This document shows positions 34,854 through 48,456 of a stretch of DNA of 64,000 nucleotides, in pieces. Position numbers and translations under genes: made by a program. The notes beneath the pieces were generated by a model. The model made no database searches, had not been told where the DNA came from, and was given only the letters and a program-made list of their open reading frames with translations. This DNA comes from Phragmites australis. Taxonomy: Eukaryota; Streptophyta; Magnoliopsida; Poales; Poaceae. Where the stretch lies: positions 35,282,501 to 35,346,500 of the forward strand of contig NC_084927.1 in assembly GCF_958298935.1 (NCBI RefSeq), given 5' to 3'. How positions within the stretch are numbered: position 1 is the first letter of the stretch; every line of letters begins with the position of its first letter.

Positions 34854-35511
34854 GAGATTAGATGAGATTGCTAAGATCTGACGGTGTGATGCCCCGTGCG
34901 TACGTGAGTTTGTAAACTAGGTAGCCGAGTCGGTTACAGTACAACCGGCTGTTCTCTTTAATCATGTCCATGCAAGTACTGTACTCGATAAGAGATCACA
35001 ACAAAGCAAGTCTTCGACATTAGCCTACGCTAAGTCATACAGGCATAAGTAGGTCTGGATCCGACTACATCAAGCAAACGGCATCGGCAAAATATATACA
35101 TCTCAGCGGGAAACAAGTCAGCAAGAGCAACCAAATCCCTGGCCGAGGGCTTGGTCATCGGCAGAGCCACCTCCGGTTGAAAGCGCCATTGACACTGCTT
35201 GAGGTCTTCCAGCGACCAAAACTGCAACCCACCTCTGTACTCCACTGCAGCATGGCATGGCCCTGGGTGGAATGGGATTTTTTTCGAGTCATTACCACAT
35301 CATTAACTATTTTGTGTTGCAACAAGTGCATTGACTTATATTTTAGCCGATGCCGTTTGGTTGATGTAGTTCGCTGCATCGACATTAACTAATTTATATT
35401 ATGTGATATTTCAATGAACCAGACTTTGCATGTCGTACAACTACCCTATCAAGAAAAAGTGCCTCGACTTCATTGATACTAGGATTGAACAAAGTACAGG
35501 ACCTTACCGCT
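34854..35511. other. Intergenic, no gene
   Basis: 3' flank of the NHL pseudogene and of the hAT-derived gene. Short frames on both strands (35030-35392) have no recognisable content. Confidence 0.4.
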
Positions 35512-38113
35512 TTATCTCATCCAATCCCGAGTACAAACGAGTGCCTCAATGGTCTTGATGCTTAGTGTACTGTGATGCTTTGGAATTACTTGTCCACTGC
35601 TACTGAATGCTGCTTCAGATTGGACAGCAGATGCTGGCATCGCCAAGATGTCCTGTGCGATAGTTGCAAGCGTAGGGTACTTTGTGGTATGGCACATCCA
35701 CCAGTTTAAAATATCAAAATCGTCTTTTCTTGGAACTAACCCATCCTCAAAGTAATTGTCAAGTTCTGTAGATATCTGACTGCTTGCTTGTTCATTGAGA
35801 TGCTGATCCCAATCCTCCAATGAATCATTATCGACTGCATCAAACGCTTCACCATTTGAAGCATCTCCACTCAGGTGATCCATAGAATTGCAGTATTCAT
35901 TGAAGAGTTCCCGGACTGTTTCACGTATGTCAGATAAGAAGTTTGCTGAATTTGTTCCAAAAGCTCGTTTCAGACGAAACTCAATGAAACTGATTTTGAA
36001 TCTAGGATCTAGAATGACAGGTATTGACAACCACAAGTATGAACTTTTCCAATACTCGTTGAACGTTTCCTGCATCTCCATAACCATTGTAGCGATTTCT
36101 CCATGCTCATTTGATGCTTCTTCTTGAAAAACTGTCCTCACTTTCCAAATCTCATTGAAGTACATATTTGCTGTCGGAGAGCTAGGGCTAGAAATGACTT
36201 CAATAACATGATAAAACACCCTCAAAATCTTGCAAACAGACTCAGCAACCTTGATATCTTCTGGAGACACCACTTCTTCAGAAGGAAATGACTTCTTGAA
36301 ATGTAAAAGAACTTCAAGCCTAAAATAAATTTTGTGCCACCATTTAGCATCTTCCCGTGGACACTTCAAACTCATCTGTGAAATGACTTCGAGAAGATGT
36401 TGTTGGGTCAATGATGAAGATGTACGTGCCACAAAAAAGTCCGTTACCAAGTCACCAACAAGGCGAAGGATATTTTGTTGCACTTTGGAAACAATACTAT
36501 TAAGGATATCGTCCACACAAGCAATATTGTATATCTTGCCTCTGATAGGAAGGCACTTCTTCTCTACAAGCATTTCCTTCAGCTTCGAGGTACTTGCATC
36601 ATTCCTAACCTCACCAACAGAAGTCAAGCTCAAAAGCTTCTGATCAAGATTCCAATCTCTAATGGCATCCCATATGACATTGTATGCTCCACTTTCAGAC
36701 TCTGGGACACAAGCCTCCTTACAATGTATCATCCTTTCCACATCAGTAGGTGAGGACCAAAACATGCCAAATTTGATTATCATTCTGCGAACTTTCCAGT
36801 CTTCATCAATAAAATGTGCTGTCAAACAAAGGTAATTTACTGTTGGCTCGGCTCCATCAGGAGTCCAAATGCTTGCTGAGAGAGGGACACGCCGGGAGGA
36901 AAACGCAAGTTTATCTTTAAGATTCGCCTTTTCCTTCTGAAATAGAGCACAGCAATGTCCTTCCATATCATTACGAGAGACTGTGTAAACCATAGGGTTG
37001 AGGTTCTTTACAAATCTCCTCATTTCTTCGTGCTCTACAATTGACAAAGGATAACCATGCGAAGCTATCATTCTGGCTAGCTCTTGATAAGCTGTTTCAT
37101 GACCAACCTTCCTTGTGCCTGTGTCAGTCGTTGTAGTCATAAATGAGGTCCTCGGTTTCTTCAGGCTTGGAAAATCTGGTGATGGCAGAGGTTGATGTGC
37201 CGGCACCACTTGAATGGGCCGGACTATAGGGGAAGTGTCACCAGAGCTACTAGACCTGAGGAACTTGCTGGAGTATTCTGCAATCTGAACCTTTCCATTT
37301 GTCAAGGCAGGTGAGAGCTCATCCTGCCCCCTGGACTTCAGATTAGGCACACTACAAGGATAAAACATGCCCTTCTGATGATTGTGCCCCCTTCCACTTC
37401 GTGCTTGACAGGTCTGAAGATGTCGACTCAGATGGCTTCTCCCCCCAAACTTATTTGCGCTGAGGCGCTTCTGGCAATGAATGCAGTCCGCAGCCTGGAG
37501 TTTTCCCTCGGCATAGATAGGTTTAAACTCCTTCCACACCTTCGACTTGAATCTGCTGGGGATTACTAAGTTTATGTCCTCAAGTGTCTCTGTGATAATC
37601 TGATCAACCGGATCATTTGGTGTAACCGGGTCATTCTCATTCACCAAAACTGTGCAGAAAACAAGGATGTGTTATATATATATATCACAGGTGAATTCTC
37701 TTGAGAAAAGAAATATATACACAGCTAGATCTTAAGCGAACAAACTAGGAGGTACGAAGCCTGAGTAGGAAACAGCGACGTATACCATATGGGAAGTAGG
37801 AGTCCTTCTGCCGCCGCTGCGCCACTTCCACCTTGGCCGGGCAGATCTTCTGATGCCGCCACAGATGGCTCGTCCCGTTGGAATCCTTGCAGCTCATGCG
37901 ACTGCGGCAGTACAGGCACTCCGCGAACTGAACCTTCCCATTCTGGAAGATGGGCTTGTACTCCTCCCAGACCTTGGACCTCTTCTTGTGCTTGTACCTG
38001 AACGGTGTGTGCACCCCCTCAAATGCCGCCTCCACCTTCATGCTGTTATTGTTATCCTCCTCCTCACGCTCGTCAAGATGCTCCACAGCTTGCTGGATTA
38101 TAGGATGCTCCAT
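35512..38113 (-). CDS. Domesticated hAT transposase with two BED zinc fingers
   Basis: Two coding exons, 37786-38113 and 35512-37649, give 821 residues. Order: BED finger 1 (residues 47-91; C66, C69, H83, H87), BED finger 2 (about 145-190; C165, C168, H182, H186), a Ser/Pro-rich linker, the hAT core (368-405, ASIWT and LTAHFIDEDW; DUF4413-like region about 605-685 with VILDPRFK), and the C-terminal hAT dimerisation domain (738-821; MPASAVQSEAAFSSSGQ). Active hAT transposases normally carry an Asp before the WT of the first block, which here is Ile, and the second block is also altered (VRNDAS). An intact frame without catalytic residues or nearby terminal inverted repeats points to a host gene of the DAYSLEEPER/RICESLEEPER kind, a nuclear DNA-binding protein. 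Start chosen at the first ATG of the frame; a 5'-UTR intron (donor near 38414) probably ends just before it. Confidence 0.85.
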
Positions 38114-39606
38114 GGCTGCACACAGCACAGCACAAAACAAGGAGATTTGATTACCAGCACCACGGCATGCGTTAGCTACAGCATAGACAGATCAGAGCAT
38201 ACACTTCGAACATAAAAAAAAAAACACTGAACAGCCACGAAAGAGCAAGATATGCACTGCATATGCGTAGTGCCCAGCCATAATCACCGAAACTAACGGA
38301 TCACACCACTCGCTGCTTCCTGGAAGCCCAAATCGTCCGAACACATGCGCATACAGGCCGCTAGATCAAGAAATTTGCGGGGTAAATCCGGCTGAAATCG
38401 AGGCGGAGAGGGTACCTGGAGATGGAGAACCAGAGCCTCGCTGGGAGGGGATCGAGACTCCGGTGGGCACGGTTAGGGCATCGAGCTGGATCTGCGGGCG
38501 GGCAGGCGGGCGGCGGGTAACCCATTTCATTGGCTTGGGCCGGGTAATGGGCTGGTTCGCTCTGATGGGCTTGCACTGGGCTGGACTTCACTTCCCTTCA
38601 CTTCAGAGTTCACACTTTATCCTCGCTATTAGATGGGCTTAATCTTCTACTGGGCCGAATTTAGGATGGACGTGAAGCGATCTGTGATCCATTCTAGTTC
38701 TAAGAATTTAAAGAGTTGTTTGGCAGAACTTAGCACTAAATTTTTTTAAAGCTAATTATCTCTAACTCTAGAAATTCTTAAAGAGCCGTCGATAGATTGA
38801 TGGTGTTTGGTTGAACCATAATTTTCTTATTTTAGACTAAAGATAAATGTTAAACCATATTATTTTATGGTATAAACTCTAAATTCTAGATAAATCTTCA
38901 AGCTAGATCCATGCAAAATAGACCATAAGTTAACTAAAGTTAATCTGCTGTGTGGGATTTCGCTTGATAGGCTTATATTGGGCCGAGCTTTTCACTCACC
39001 CTCTCTCCATTCGTTTTGTTTTTCCCCCTTGCCTTGCTAATTTTTTTTTTTTTGGAGCCCTCCTGATTTTATTTGATTTAGCTTTAGACCCTGCTCGTTA
39101 GTGCGATTAATACATCAAGGACGCAATCACACGGGCACAACTGCTGAAAAAAAAAGAGAGGGTAGGATCAACCTGAATGCGTGAACAAGGTTGAACCGAC
39201 AAAAGAACAGCAAATATACCACTTGGATGAAATTAGAAACTTCGATTTAAATATCGCTTGCATAACATGAACACCCAGGCGGCGCAAAAGTTCTTGTGTG
39301 CCAAAAGCAACGGTCCCTGTGCACATAATAAATACAATGATACAAATGGCAACTCCACTTCCTAATGACCTGTTTGATCATGATGCAGTGCTTTAATACA
39401 TAACATCCTTCCAGCTGCCTACAAAATTTTCTTCCGTTGCCTACCGATTATTCCACCCCCTTTACCTTTATACAACCCCAAGGAACATATATAAATGTAC
39501 ACAAAAGAATAACCGAATAAGCCACCAGGAAGTGCAGCATTAGCCACTTCCAAGTTAAACACAGAACGACCCCGTACTGTACACAAAAACTCATGTACAA
39601 CTCACA
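38114..39606. other. hAT-gene leader, promoter and spacer
   Basis: Holds the leader exon and promoter of the hAT-derived gene (38.1-38.5 kb). At 38710-38950 there is an AT-rich block reading like a MITE (TTGTTTGGCAGAACT, then TGTTTGGTTGAACCA), without clear ends. The 3'-UTR of the lipid-transfer gene lies before 39607. Confidence 0.4.
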
Positions 39607-42600
39607 TCAATTGATCAAAGTTCTCAAACGTGCCACCAAGGATTGCATGCTCTCGAGCTTTTCATTCAGTTGCCTGACAACCTCGGCACGATTCTGATCT
39701 CCCGCACTGCTTGCCTTGGAAATTAGTACCGCGAATTTGGCCTTGGATTCAGAAATTTCGGCTTGTAATGCAGAAATTGTCGCTTCCAGTGTGTTTTTCG
39801 ATCCCACAACATCTGCAATCGCATGCAGAGTTGGAGTCCTAGGAGTGCCTATGCTGCCAATACTGTTCTGCCTGCTGAGCCTCCTGGGTGAGAAGATATT
39901 GTCCATGCCTCCACTTCCTGTAACAGCACAACATCACAAAGACATTTGAATCCTCTAGAAAAGGATACTTGAAAAACTTTTTTTCTTGGTAAAAGCAACC
40001 TGTAAGCGAAAGGATAGTGAAAGAACAGAAACAAGAGCTACAGCACTGAACTGTGAAAAAAGAGCTTGCCCCTCGCGATGCAAATTTTGTAGAAACCTTT
40101 TAATTTTGCAATATCAAGTGTTCTTCTCGGCAAGAGAAAGCATGTCCTGTAAATGTTCTAATAACCTACGTTCTGACCAGCTTGCAAAACTGTACTACAC
40201 ACCATAAATAGTTTTTTTTTGGAACGACCCTACAAGGAATTAAATTATGAGAATAATTGTCCAAGATAACTGCAACAGCGTACAGTTGTCCAACTCGAAT
40301 CACTTGTGAACAATTATGACAAGCCAAAAGCTGCCAAAAAAACTCGAAATCCCAGAGCATGTACAAGAATGTAATTCAAATTACTTGTGGGGAGCTCCAT
40401 ACCTAGGTTACGGAGCTGTTCTATAGTTCCCTGGCCAAGAGATTTGTCAAGCTTAAGGAGGCGAAGAATTGCAGCAGTGATCCTCCCCATCGCATCAGCT
40501 TCAGATCTGCAAAGCATGGCAAGGTGCTCTAGTTCTTCTTTTGTTGCAACTGCCTCGATCTGCACTCTCAAATGGATAAAATAATTGGTTAAGGAAGCAG
40601 ATTCAAATTTACGACAGGTTTAGACAAGTAATTAAAATGTGTTCATACGGGTTCTTTGACAGAAAATTTGACATTATCCATTGTCCACTTGGCACCCTCA
40701 ATCTCGTCTTCGCCAATGACCATTGTCGCTTCAATATCAACACCTTGGTCACCAACAGAACTTGCATTATTAAATTTATTGCCCATTTGATGATTGTTTG
40801 ATGTTCCTTTTCCAGTGAGTTGGTCTCTCAGGCAAGGTTTTATTGCCTGTAAACCTTCAATTCCAGCCTGCAAGTACAGGGTATCACACAATTGAACAAA
40901 TAGAGAGATTGCCAAACTGAAATACAATGGCATGACAGTCATGTATGTTGTACCGTAAAGCGTTCCACCGGAAATGCCTTTTTGGGCAACACTTTTTCTG
41001 CACCTTCCAGGTTAAGCCGGTCACTGCTCTTGCCAGAGACATGTAGATTCCTGAAGGTTGAATGCCAACATTTTTCTTCTCTACTGATATGATCACCACC
41101 ACGAGGAGAAAAACAATTTCCTACTTCTTCTGTTCCTTCAAGTGCGAATAGCCAATTTCTAAGCTCAATTGACACATCAAGATCATCTGGCACCCCAAGG
41201 TCAAACTTCGAATTGTGGTCATCAACTTTGGACCTTTCATCTGTAATTTTAGGGGAAAGAGGAGAAATTCATGATTAATGCACTAGAAAAGCAGCAAAGA
41301 GAAAAATAAGAGAACTTGGCCTGCATCTGAAATAAGGACTAAATCATTTTCTTCATACACTATTTCAATAGTAATAGTTACTGAACTTGAGCATGTTACA
41401 GTTAAAAAAGGAAATCACATTCTGGACTGAGGCAAAGGAGACATGTCGGTGGATGGTGGACAATGAACGATAGTTGTTTTTTTTTTTTACGGAAACTGAA
41501 TGAACAATGGTTATTGATCTGAAACCATGGATTTTGTGAATTTAAACACAATCATAATGCGGAGAGAGGTTAGCGTCAGATCATGCTAAACTATGTAGTG
41601 AGAACTATCCTGGGTACCCAAGGAATGCTGGAAATACCTAACTGATTATCACATCTCAAATCTCACAACTGAGCACAAGCAATCAAAACTCAGGCATATA
41701 AACAAAGTTTCCCTGAATTAACGAATTAAATAGCACAGTTGCAAAAACTTACCTTCCTTCTCAGTGAGATGAGACGATTTAAATAGCTTTGCAAGTGGGC
41801 CAGAAGATAAATCCTTCAATCCCCTCAAGAGGCCTTCTCCTGGACCACCATCAGGACCCAGGATACCAAATCGATGCAGTAAAGACTCAGTGTAAGTCAT
41901 TCCACCTCCAAGACGAACACCAGATACCTTAGCTGATACATTCAAGCTGTGGCACTCCATATCCCGCATGTCAGATGGCATCACATGAGTGATGCTTATA
42001 TCAATAAATTGAGCTTCTTTAGCCTGGTGTTTGCTCCGATGATCAACCCAAAAGACTGCTCTCATCTTGGGATGCCCATTTTCATGCACCGCAATGTTGT
42101 GTTCACCTGTCACTGCAGTGCCATTCTCACAAACCATAGCACTTTCTCCTTCCAAACAGTTAACTGAGACAGTTCTCCACATCAAGTTAGTTGTGACTGC
42201 AAATGCACCACCTAGAGTGCGATGAGAAACTTTCAGGAACAGATCCTCTCCACCAAACTGAACCAAGGGCATATGTAGGTCACTTGCTGACAAAGATTCC
42301 AAGAAATTGAGCTGGAGGTTATTCATAGTTAAGCTCACAGCTGTATCGCTTGGCAGTTTATTCTCAAATTTGTCAGCTGATGATTTGCTCGCCTCAGACC
42401 TGTTACCTTTGCTGACCTTTGAAATACGCTCTGCAACTTGACCAAAGTAAGTATAGAATCCTAAGACAAAAAACAATTGCTCAACTGAGGTGTTGGACGT
42501 AAACTGTTGGAAAGCAACACCAATTCTCACAACACCCTCTGGGGGTGGCACATCCAACAAAGGGCTACCATCTGCTGTAACCATAGCTGCCTCAAATCGG

Positions 42601-45600
42601 ATGTCATCTAGTTCAATACATTTCCACAAATTTGCAGAGCAGTCCCTAACTGCTCTCTGTCCATTTGAAGTGCTAGAAGTTTCAAGCGAGAGGCTTATGT
42701 GAGAAGCCCGAGTAGCCCACTTCATCTGACTTGCATCAACAGGTTGATATTCCCAGAGAAGGAAGGAAGCTGGATCTCTCTCAAGGTTTAGCAATGGACA
42801 CTTTGCTGATGGTGACTGGCAGAAGTATAGGTCTTCCACATGAAGTCGTGCGCCTGAAAATGATGGTTGAGGGCAAGCATTCTTGGTTCCACTGCACCTT
42901 GTGATTTCCTCAGCATCTAATGGAACTGAGAGAACAAATTCTTTAAGTGAAAATGACAGGCTGTTTATTGAAGAATCAGGCAATATGGCACTGCGATTGG
43001 GCACGACTCCATCAGCCAAGAATGAGGCAATTCTTAAGCAAGACTGCTCCTGGAGGGTTACCTAAGAATGAAGAAGCACAAGCAATATTTAATTAAGAAG
43101 AAAAGGCTAAACAAGCATTGCTTCACTGCTAATGTAAAGGAGACAAACCGTAAAAGGCTGGCATGTGATGACAGTTTTTGAAGCAAACTTTGGAGGTGAT
43201 GGAGGAGGAGTGATCTGAAGACAATAGAGGGAAAATAAAGGAACTCCAGCAGCGAATTCTAATAGTTGATTCCCAAATGGATAGATTGGAGGGCAAAAAT
43301 TTTGACCTGATAAAATCAAACGATCAGACTCAACCATATCCATGGATAATTGGATATCTAATCTGATACAAGAATTAGAAATAATTAATTCACCAAAGTC
43401 AGGCACAGTCGGTGGTTCTTGTGAAACTGCTTGCATAGAAGGCTGCATCAATGTGCACGGAGGGCGAGAAAAGGTGTCTCTGCAGTAACATATCCATACA
43501 TGAGGCCCAGCAAAGGTTCTTGAATTGTTCTGATAGCATAGCTAGATAAAAAGGAATCCCTTATTTTAATTCAAATTAAATTTTAGAGTATCCTATTTTC
43601 GACATCATATGCACGTTGAGTAACCTAAGTGATACAATCGTCCTCACTATGATGGTTTTATGCCATTTGATACTTTTAACATAAACAGTCCCAATATCCT
43701 ATATTCAGCATTGTATGCACCCCCTCAGCAGTGCATTAATCCAAATAATGTTGGTTTAATGCCATTTGATACTTTACACATGAAGAGTCACAAAGCCCTC
43801 AATTTTAGCAAAGAGTAAATGAATGACTACAAACATAAGGACTTGTGCAGTCTCTAGCAACAAGGATAGACATAGTACCTCAGAAACAGCCCGCCGACCT
43901 TTATGCAAGACAAGTTCTTCGAACGTCCCCCATCTGAAATGCTCGCCTTTAAGATAAATAAAAACACAAAAGTGAATCCTCTATGAGGTCGAACAGTCTA
44001 AATCAATCATATCATCAGCAGACAGTATCCACAGAGAGTAAATCATAATACAAAATACAACGGCAGTTAAAGAAATTACCCGTGAGAAGAACAAAGACTG
44101 CATGAGAAGTTCAAGTTGAAACTCTGTTGGCACAAACGATTTAACAAACAAGTCACTATAGCAGGACTAAAAGTAATATATTGAAGTTATTAGTGCTACT
44201 ACTAACCAGTATCTTTAATGCAGAGGAATATGTGATCTACAATAATGGACACCAACGAAGATCCTGCTGCTTCTGAAAGCTGGTCAAGAAATAAGAGAAC
44301 AAAGAGGAATAAGGACACAAATAAAACCTATATACACCACACTTCATACAACGCATGATAAAAGTACACAGAAGAAAAGGTAAACCTGCTGAGCTTTTGG
44401 ATCCACGTCTCCCCTGTTTAGGCACACAGATACCCCAGTCATGAATCGAAGAAAGGCCCGTAAGCCTGTCCAAATATTTTTCAAGTTTAAATTATGCGAA
44501 CAGAAATTGAAGTACTGAACAGAATGGTCAGGCTTCATGGACAGGAATCGGTTACCAGGTTCGCTTAAGGCGGGACAGACAGCTTCAGTAATATGCAGCT
44601 GAACCTCAAGCCCAAGTGGATTATTTAGTTCTGTCCGTTGGACCGTGATCTGATGTCCAAAGCAATGCATAAGCCAAGAAACCCAGGAAAAGGGAAGTTC
44701 GACATCAAATGAACAAATCAATGAGATTTACAGAACGTATTCCAAAACTCAAAGCACTCACGTTAGCCTCCCCAGATATTCCTTCCAAAAATCTTTCACC
44801 GCCAAAAAACATTCGTTTTGCACCATCATTGTCTCGTTTGTTATCTTGACTGCTAGAAGAGTTGAATCTTGCATCAGTGAACATGTCAGGATGAGGTAAT
44901 AGATCAACTGACAGTGATTGCCACTCCAATTTCTGTGAATTTTAAGAAGATATATGGGAGATCAGAAATCCACTTTGAGTTTAACTACCTTAGTTTGCAA
45001 TAGATAGGTAAACAGTAAAAGCAGACAATATGATCTTCTGGAAGTAAGTAGGGGAGTATCAAACCTTGAAAACATAAATGAAACCTTTGTTGTTGGAGAA
45101 ATCCCTTGCTTCTTTCAAATTTACTACCTATGTGCAAGGCATTGGCATAAGGCAATGAAGTACAATCATTAATAAAATTAATTATAATTTAAAATTAGTA
45201 TGAGTACCTGCCATTTTTCATTCGTTGTGTACAGTACAAGATCACGAAATGTGATAGCTGCTAGTGGGGGTGACCTAAATAGAAAAAAAAAGAAATTAGG
45301 ATTCCTGTTTCCAGGTGCAAACGTTGCAGCAAAATCTACTTGGTGAAAAAAATTAAGACAAACGTCCGCTGGGCGGCCATCCCCTAGCAGGTGGTGATCC
45401 GTCGTGTCTTCGCCTGCCGGATGTTGTGGTGGCAATTGCGTGTGTGGTGACGTCCGAGGTCGCTACGGTGCTCGTTGTCATGCGCCGCAACGTCTGCTGG
45501 GCAGCCATCCCCTACGTCATGCGTGTTGCCCCTACCGTGCCCCTCGGCGTGTCCTCGCCTCGAATCTGCCGTGTTTGGCGCTTGCTACTATGGTGGCCTC

Positions 45601-48456
45601 CATGCCGTTCCACCCTGTGCTCACCGTTGGTGCTGCTGTCCACTGCTGTTGGCTTTCAATGCCCTGTGGCCTGCTGCCGTCTCACCGTCGCCGCCATCCT
45701 GTTGTCGACCTGTTACTAGTGGTGGTTCGTGCGCTTGGCAGGTGTGCGGCCAAAGTGTGCTCCCCCTCGGTGCCTCAGCGGCTCCTCCCCTTGCCGGATT
45801 TCCACTTTCTTTGTTCCGGCCCGCGGGGTGTCTCGTGGCGAGGGGGTGTGCACTTGTCCAGCCACACACTGTGCTTGGCGTGGTGCTGCCGGCTTGGCTT
45901 TGTTCTGCTGTGTCCTCAATTGCCCTCGGCCCCTCAGTGCCATGGCAGCTCCTCCCCTTGCCGGATTCTCTCCTTCCCTCCCGTCTGGCCCGCGGGGAGC
46001 ATCGTGGCGTGTGGGGGCTTTGGGGCGACGCATGCTCGCGGTGGCTAGGTCTTCGGGTGGGGATTGGGTGTCCTGGGCGAAAGCCGTGCCCGTCTTTTGG
46101 CTTGGTCCGACAGCGACGCCCTCGGGTGACGCTTCCTCCTTGGAGGCGTTTGTCGAAGGTGCTCCCCCTCTCCCCCTTTTTGTCGTGGGATCCCTCGGTT
46201 GAAAACCCTGTCCGTGTCGGGATGAGCGACGACAGCGCATGGTGCGTCGTGACCTCCCTGGAGGCGTCACTATGGAGGATCTCATGCTGCAATTTGGTGA
46301 CCGACGACTTGGTGGTGACAGGAACCTACTTCAACGACGGTTGCGGCCTCAACGGTCCTCTTTTGGGGCATGTTGTTCGGCGGGATCTCTGCTTTGTTGG
46401 TGTTGTGCCTTTCTGCCCACGGGCGACCTTTGGTGGAGTCGGAGCTGCTGTGTCGAGGCGTCCGACGAGCTTAGCAACGATGACATGAGGTTGCCGTGCA
46501 CAGGGGCATAGGGTCATCTTCGCAGTGGCTGAAGTCTGCTCCGGGAAGTCAGAGCTGCTTGAGCACAACGTGCAACGAGCTTCGCAACAACGACTCGTTG
46601 GCGGACTCCGCGTGTTGTATTACCGGTGTGTTGTGGTGGTTGGCTTTTGTCGTCGAGGCGCTCAAGTCGTTGGGTCTTTTGCCGGTTGCCCCTAAATCAA
46701 CCATGCAGTTGTTAAGGTTTTCGGGCCCGATCTCCATCATAAACAGGGTCAACTCTCTTCTTATATAATAACATCGACATCTCTGGTGCAGTCCTTTCGG
46801 GAAAAAAATTTAAGACAAACAAACAAGAGCTGAGATATGCAAAGAACCCATACAAAAATACAGGGCCAAAGTCACTAAAACAAAGGTTAATACCATGTTG
46901 CACCTCCTTCACGGCGAGCACCTCCATGTGTTTCCAGTAGCAGGTTCACAATACCTACTTGTACAGTCATTCCATCTGCAATCTAAGCCCGACATAGCAC
47001 ATTAAACCCCATGCCTAGTTCAGTCCTTGCAAGTATATCTTGCTTCAATCATTTTAAGTATAGTCTAGAACAGGGTAATAATCATAAAAGGGCAGAATAT
47101 CAGGCATGAGAACAAAGAGGAAATATTAGATCATCGAGCAAATGGATAGATTGAATTTCAGCTATAATGGAACTACCATTTCATATATTTGAAGAGCAGA
47201 CTTGTAATATTAATGATTTTACATAATAAACATGTGGAATGTGTGTGGCTGTGTGCTGAACATCAAGCGCAAGGAAACAAACCTTATCAGCATAACCATA
47301 TCCGCTGCTTTTAGTTGCTGATGGAGATGATGCACTGCTAAAAGGGAAAAAATAACAGAAAGAACTATAATTACTGAATGGTGACACAATAGCACAATAG
47401 CACAACATAAAGAAATGAAATTACCTGCTAGGGCTGGAAAGATTTTCAGAATCGTCCTTCTCTACAAGCACAAGATCAAGCTTATCAATGTTCACCACAA
47501 TTGGCTCCACTTGCACATTTGATACAGAAGGTAACTGCAGCGATAAACAAAAAGAGAATTCCGTTACTGAAACTAACAAATGCATGGTTATTGGCCATAT
47601 AGAATTGCCTAACTATTAGACCATTGTAAACTGCAAACTCAGGCTTCAACTGTCAAGTGAATGCAAGTGTCCAATCTACCCAAGATGAACCCCTGGCCAC
47701 AATAAGCAACATCTGGACACCAAAAACACCTAGTCCCACTCCCACCCTTCCCACTGGAAATCCCAAAAATGTGACCGCAGGTCAAAAATTAACAAGAGGT
47801 GCAGCAAATTTCACACCAATGCCGAGCTCAATTCAAAGAAACACTTCATAAAATCATCATTTCACCATAACCCAAAATATCCCACTTTAACTTTCCCAAC
47901 CGAGAACTATAATCTATCACAGTGACAGTCAAAATCACAACTTCACTACAAGTCCTCTTCTATCCACGAGCATAACCAATGTGCAATTTTTTTAAAAAAA
48001 AATACCCAAATACATGAAATTTTGGCAACTTGGCAGCAGTATGGACAAACATCTACCACCAATGCGCCCCTTACGAACCGAGAGAGAAATAAAAAGGCAA
48101 CTGAAACATACAAAAGTTACGAGCCGAAAGCGGCGCCATTTTACCGTGATCTGGAGCTTCCCAACGCGCGCGGTGTCGACGGTGAGCGCCGGAGGCAGCC
48201 CCAGGCTCGCGTGCAACGCATCGCCATTGATATCTGCACCCCGCCAAATCACACCCAAAAAAAACAAAACCTTAGCACCGAAATCACAAACCCCAATGAA
48301 ATCGGCATCCGGGGAGGAGGTTTAGGGGGGCAAATGGATCCCACCGAGGTTGGAGAGCTGCGCGGTGCGGCCCTGGAGCTTGAACTGGTCGCGGGAGAAG
48401 GACTTGAGCCAGTACTTGAGCGTGTACTCCAGCGCCCGCGCTATGATCGACTCCAT
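39607..48456 (-). CDS. UHRF1BP1/BLTP3-like bridge lipid-transfer protein
   Basis: Nineteen coding exons give 1242 residues with all phases consistent: 48345-48456, 48145-48233, 47425-47534, 47283-47337, 46894-46982, 45208-45274, 45065-45127, 44762-44932, 44556-44649, 44386-44465, 44207-44279, 44080-44123, 43879-43946, 43149-43479, 41753-43061, 40954-41240, 40649-40867, 40403-40559, 39607-39917. The N-terminus is the chorein-like domain: MESIIARALEYTLKYWLKSF, FKLQGRTAQLSNLDINGDAL, then LPSVSNVQVEPIVVNIDKLD. This is the start of the hydrophobic groove by which VPS13/ATG2/BLTP proteins carry lipids between membranes at contact sites. Later blocks NPLGLEVQLHI, MTGVSVCLNRGDVDPKAQQ and RIASFLADGVVPNRSAILPD match the plant UHRF1BP1-like family. 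The end is a predicted coiled coil (about 1160-1240) with Ser/Arg-rich SPRRLSRQNSIGSIGTPRTP before it. Intron 5 carries a 1.4-kb insertion. Confidence 0.93.
44466..44555 (-). other. 90-nt in-frame, stop-free intron (exitron-like) of the BLTP3-like gene
   Basis: Intron 9 has GTAACC donor and GGACAG acceptor, is 90 nt long (divisible by 3) and has no stop in the gene's frame. If kept, it would insert 30 residues (beginning NRFLSMKPDHSV) between SEPG and LRAFL. Removal restores the family sequence SEPGLRAFLRFM, so splicing is the expected main form. Confidence 0.7.
45345..46820 (+). mobile_element. LINE-type insertion in intron 5 of the BLTP3-like gene
   Basis: The insert is bounded by near-identical direct repeats, GAAAAAAATTAAGACAAAC at 45345-45363 and the same with one extra T at 46801-46820, a target duplication. 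It is GC-rich, carries GGTTGAAAACCCTG and CTCCTTGGAGGCG phrases like the 19.0-19.6 kb insertion, and ends with a short A-run after TTCTTATATAATAACATC. It lies antisense to the host gene and leaves both splice sites intact. Its long frames on both strands encode no known domain, so it is a truncated or non-autonomous LINE. Confidence 0.8.

Noticed and set aside
45404..46488. Long overlapping frames on both strands (up to 337 codons)
   Set aside because: They lie inside the GC-rich LINE insertion; the translations are Cys/Pro/Arg-rich with no domain, and high GC removes stops by chance.
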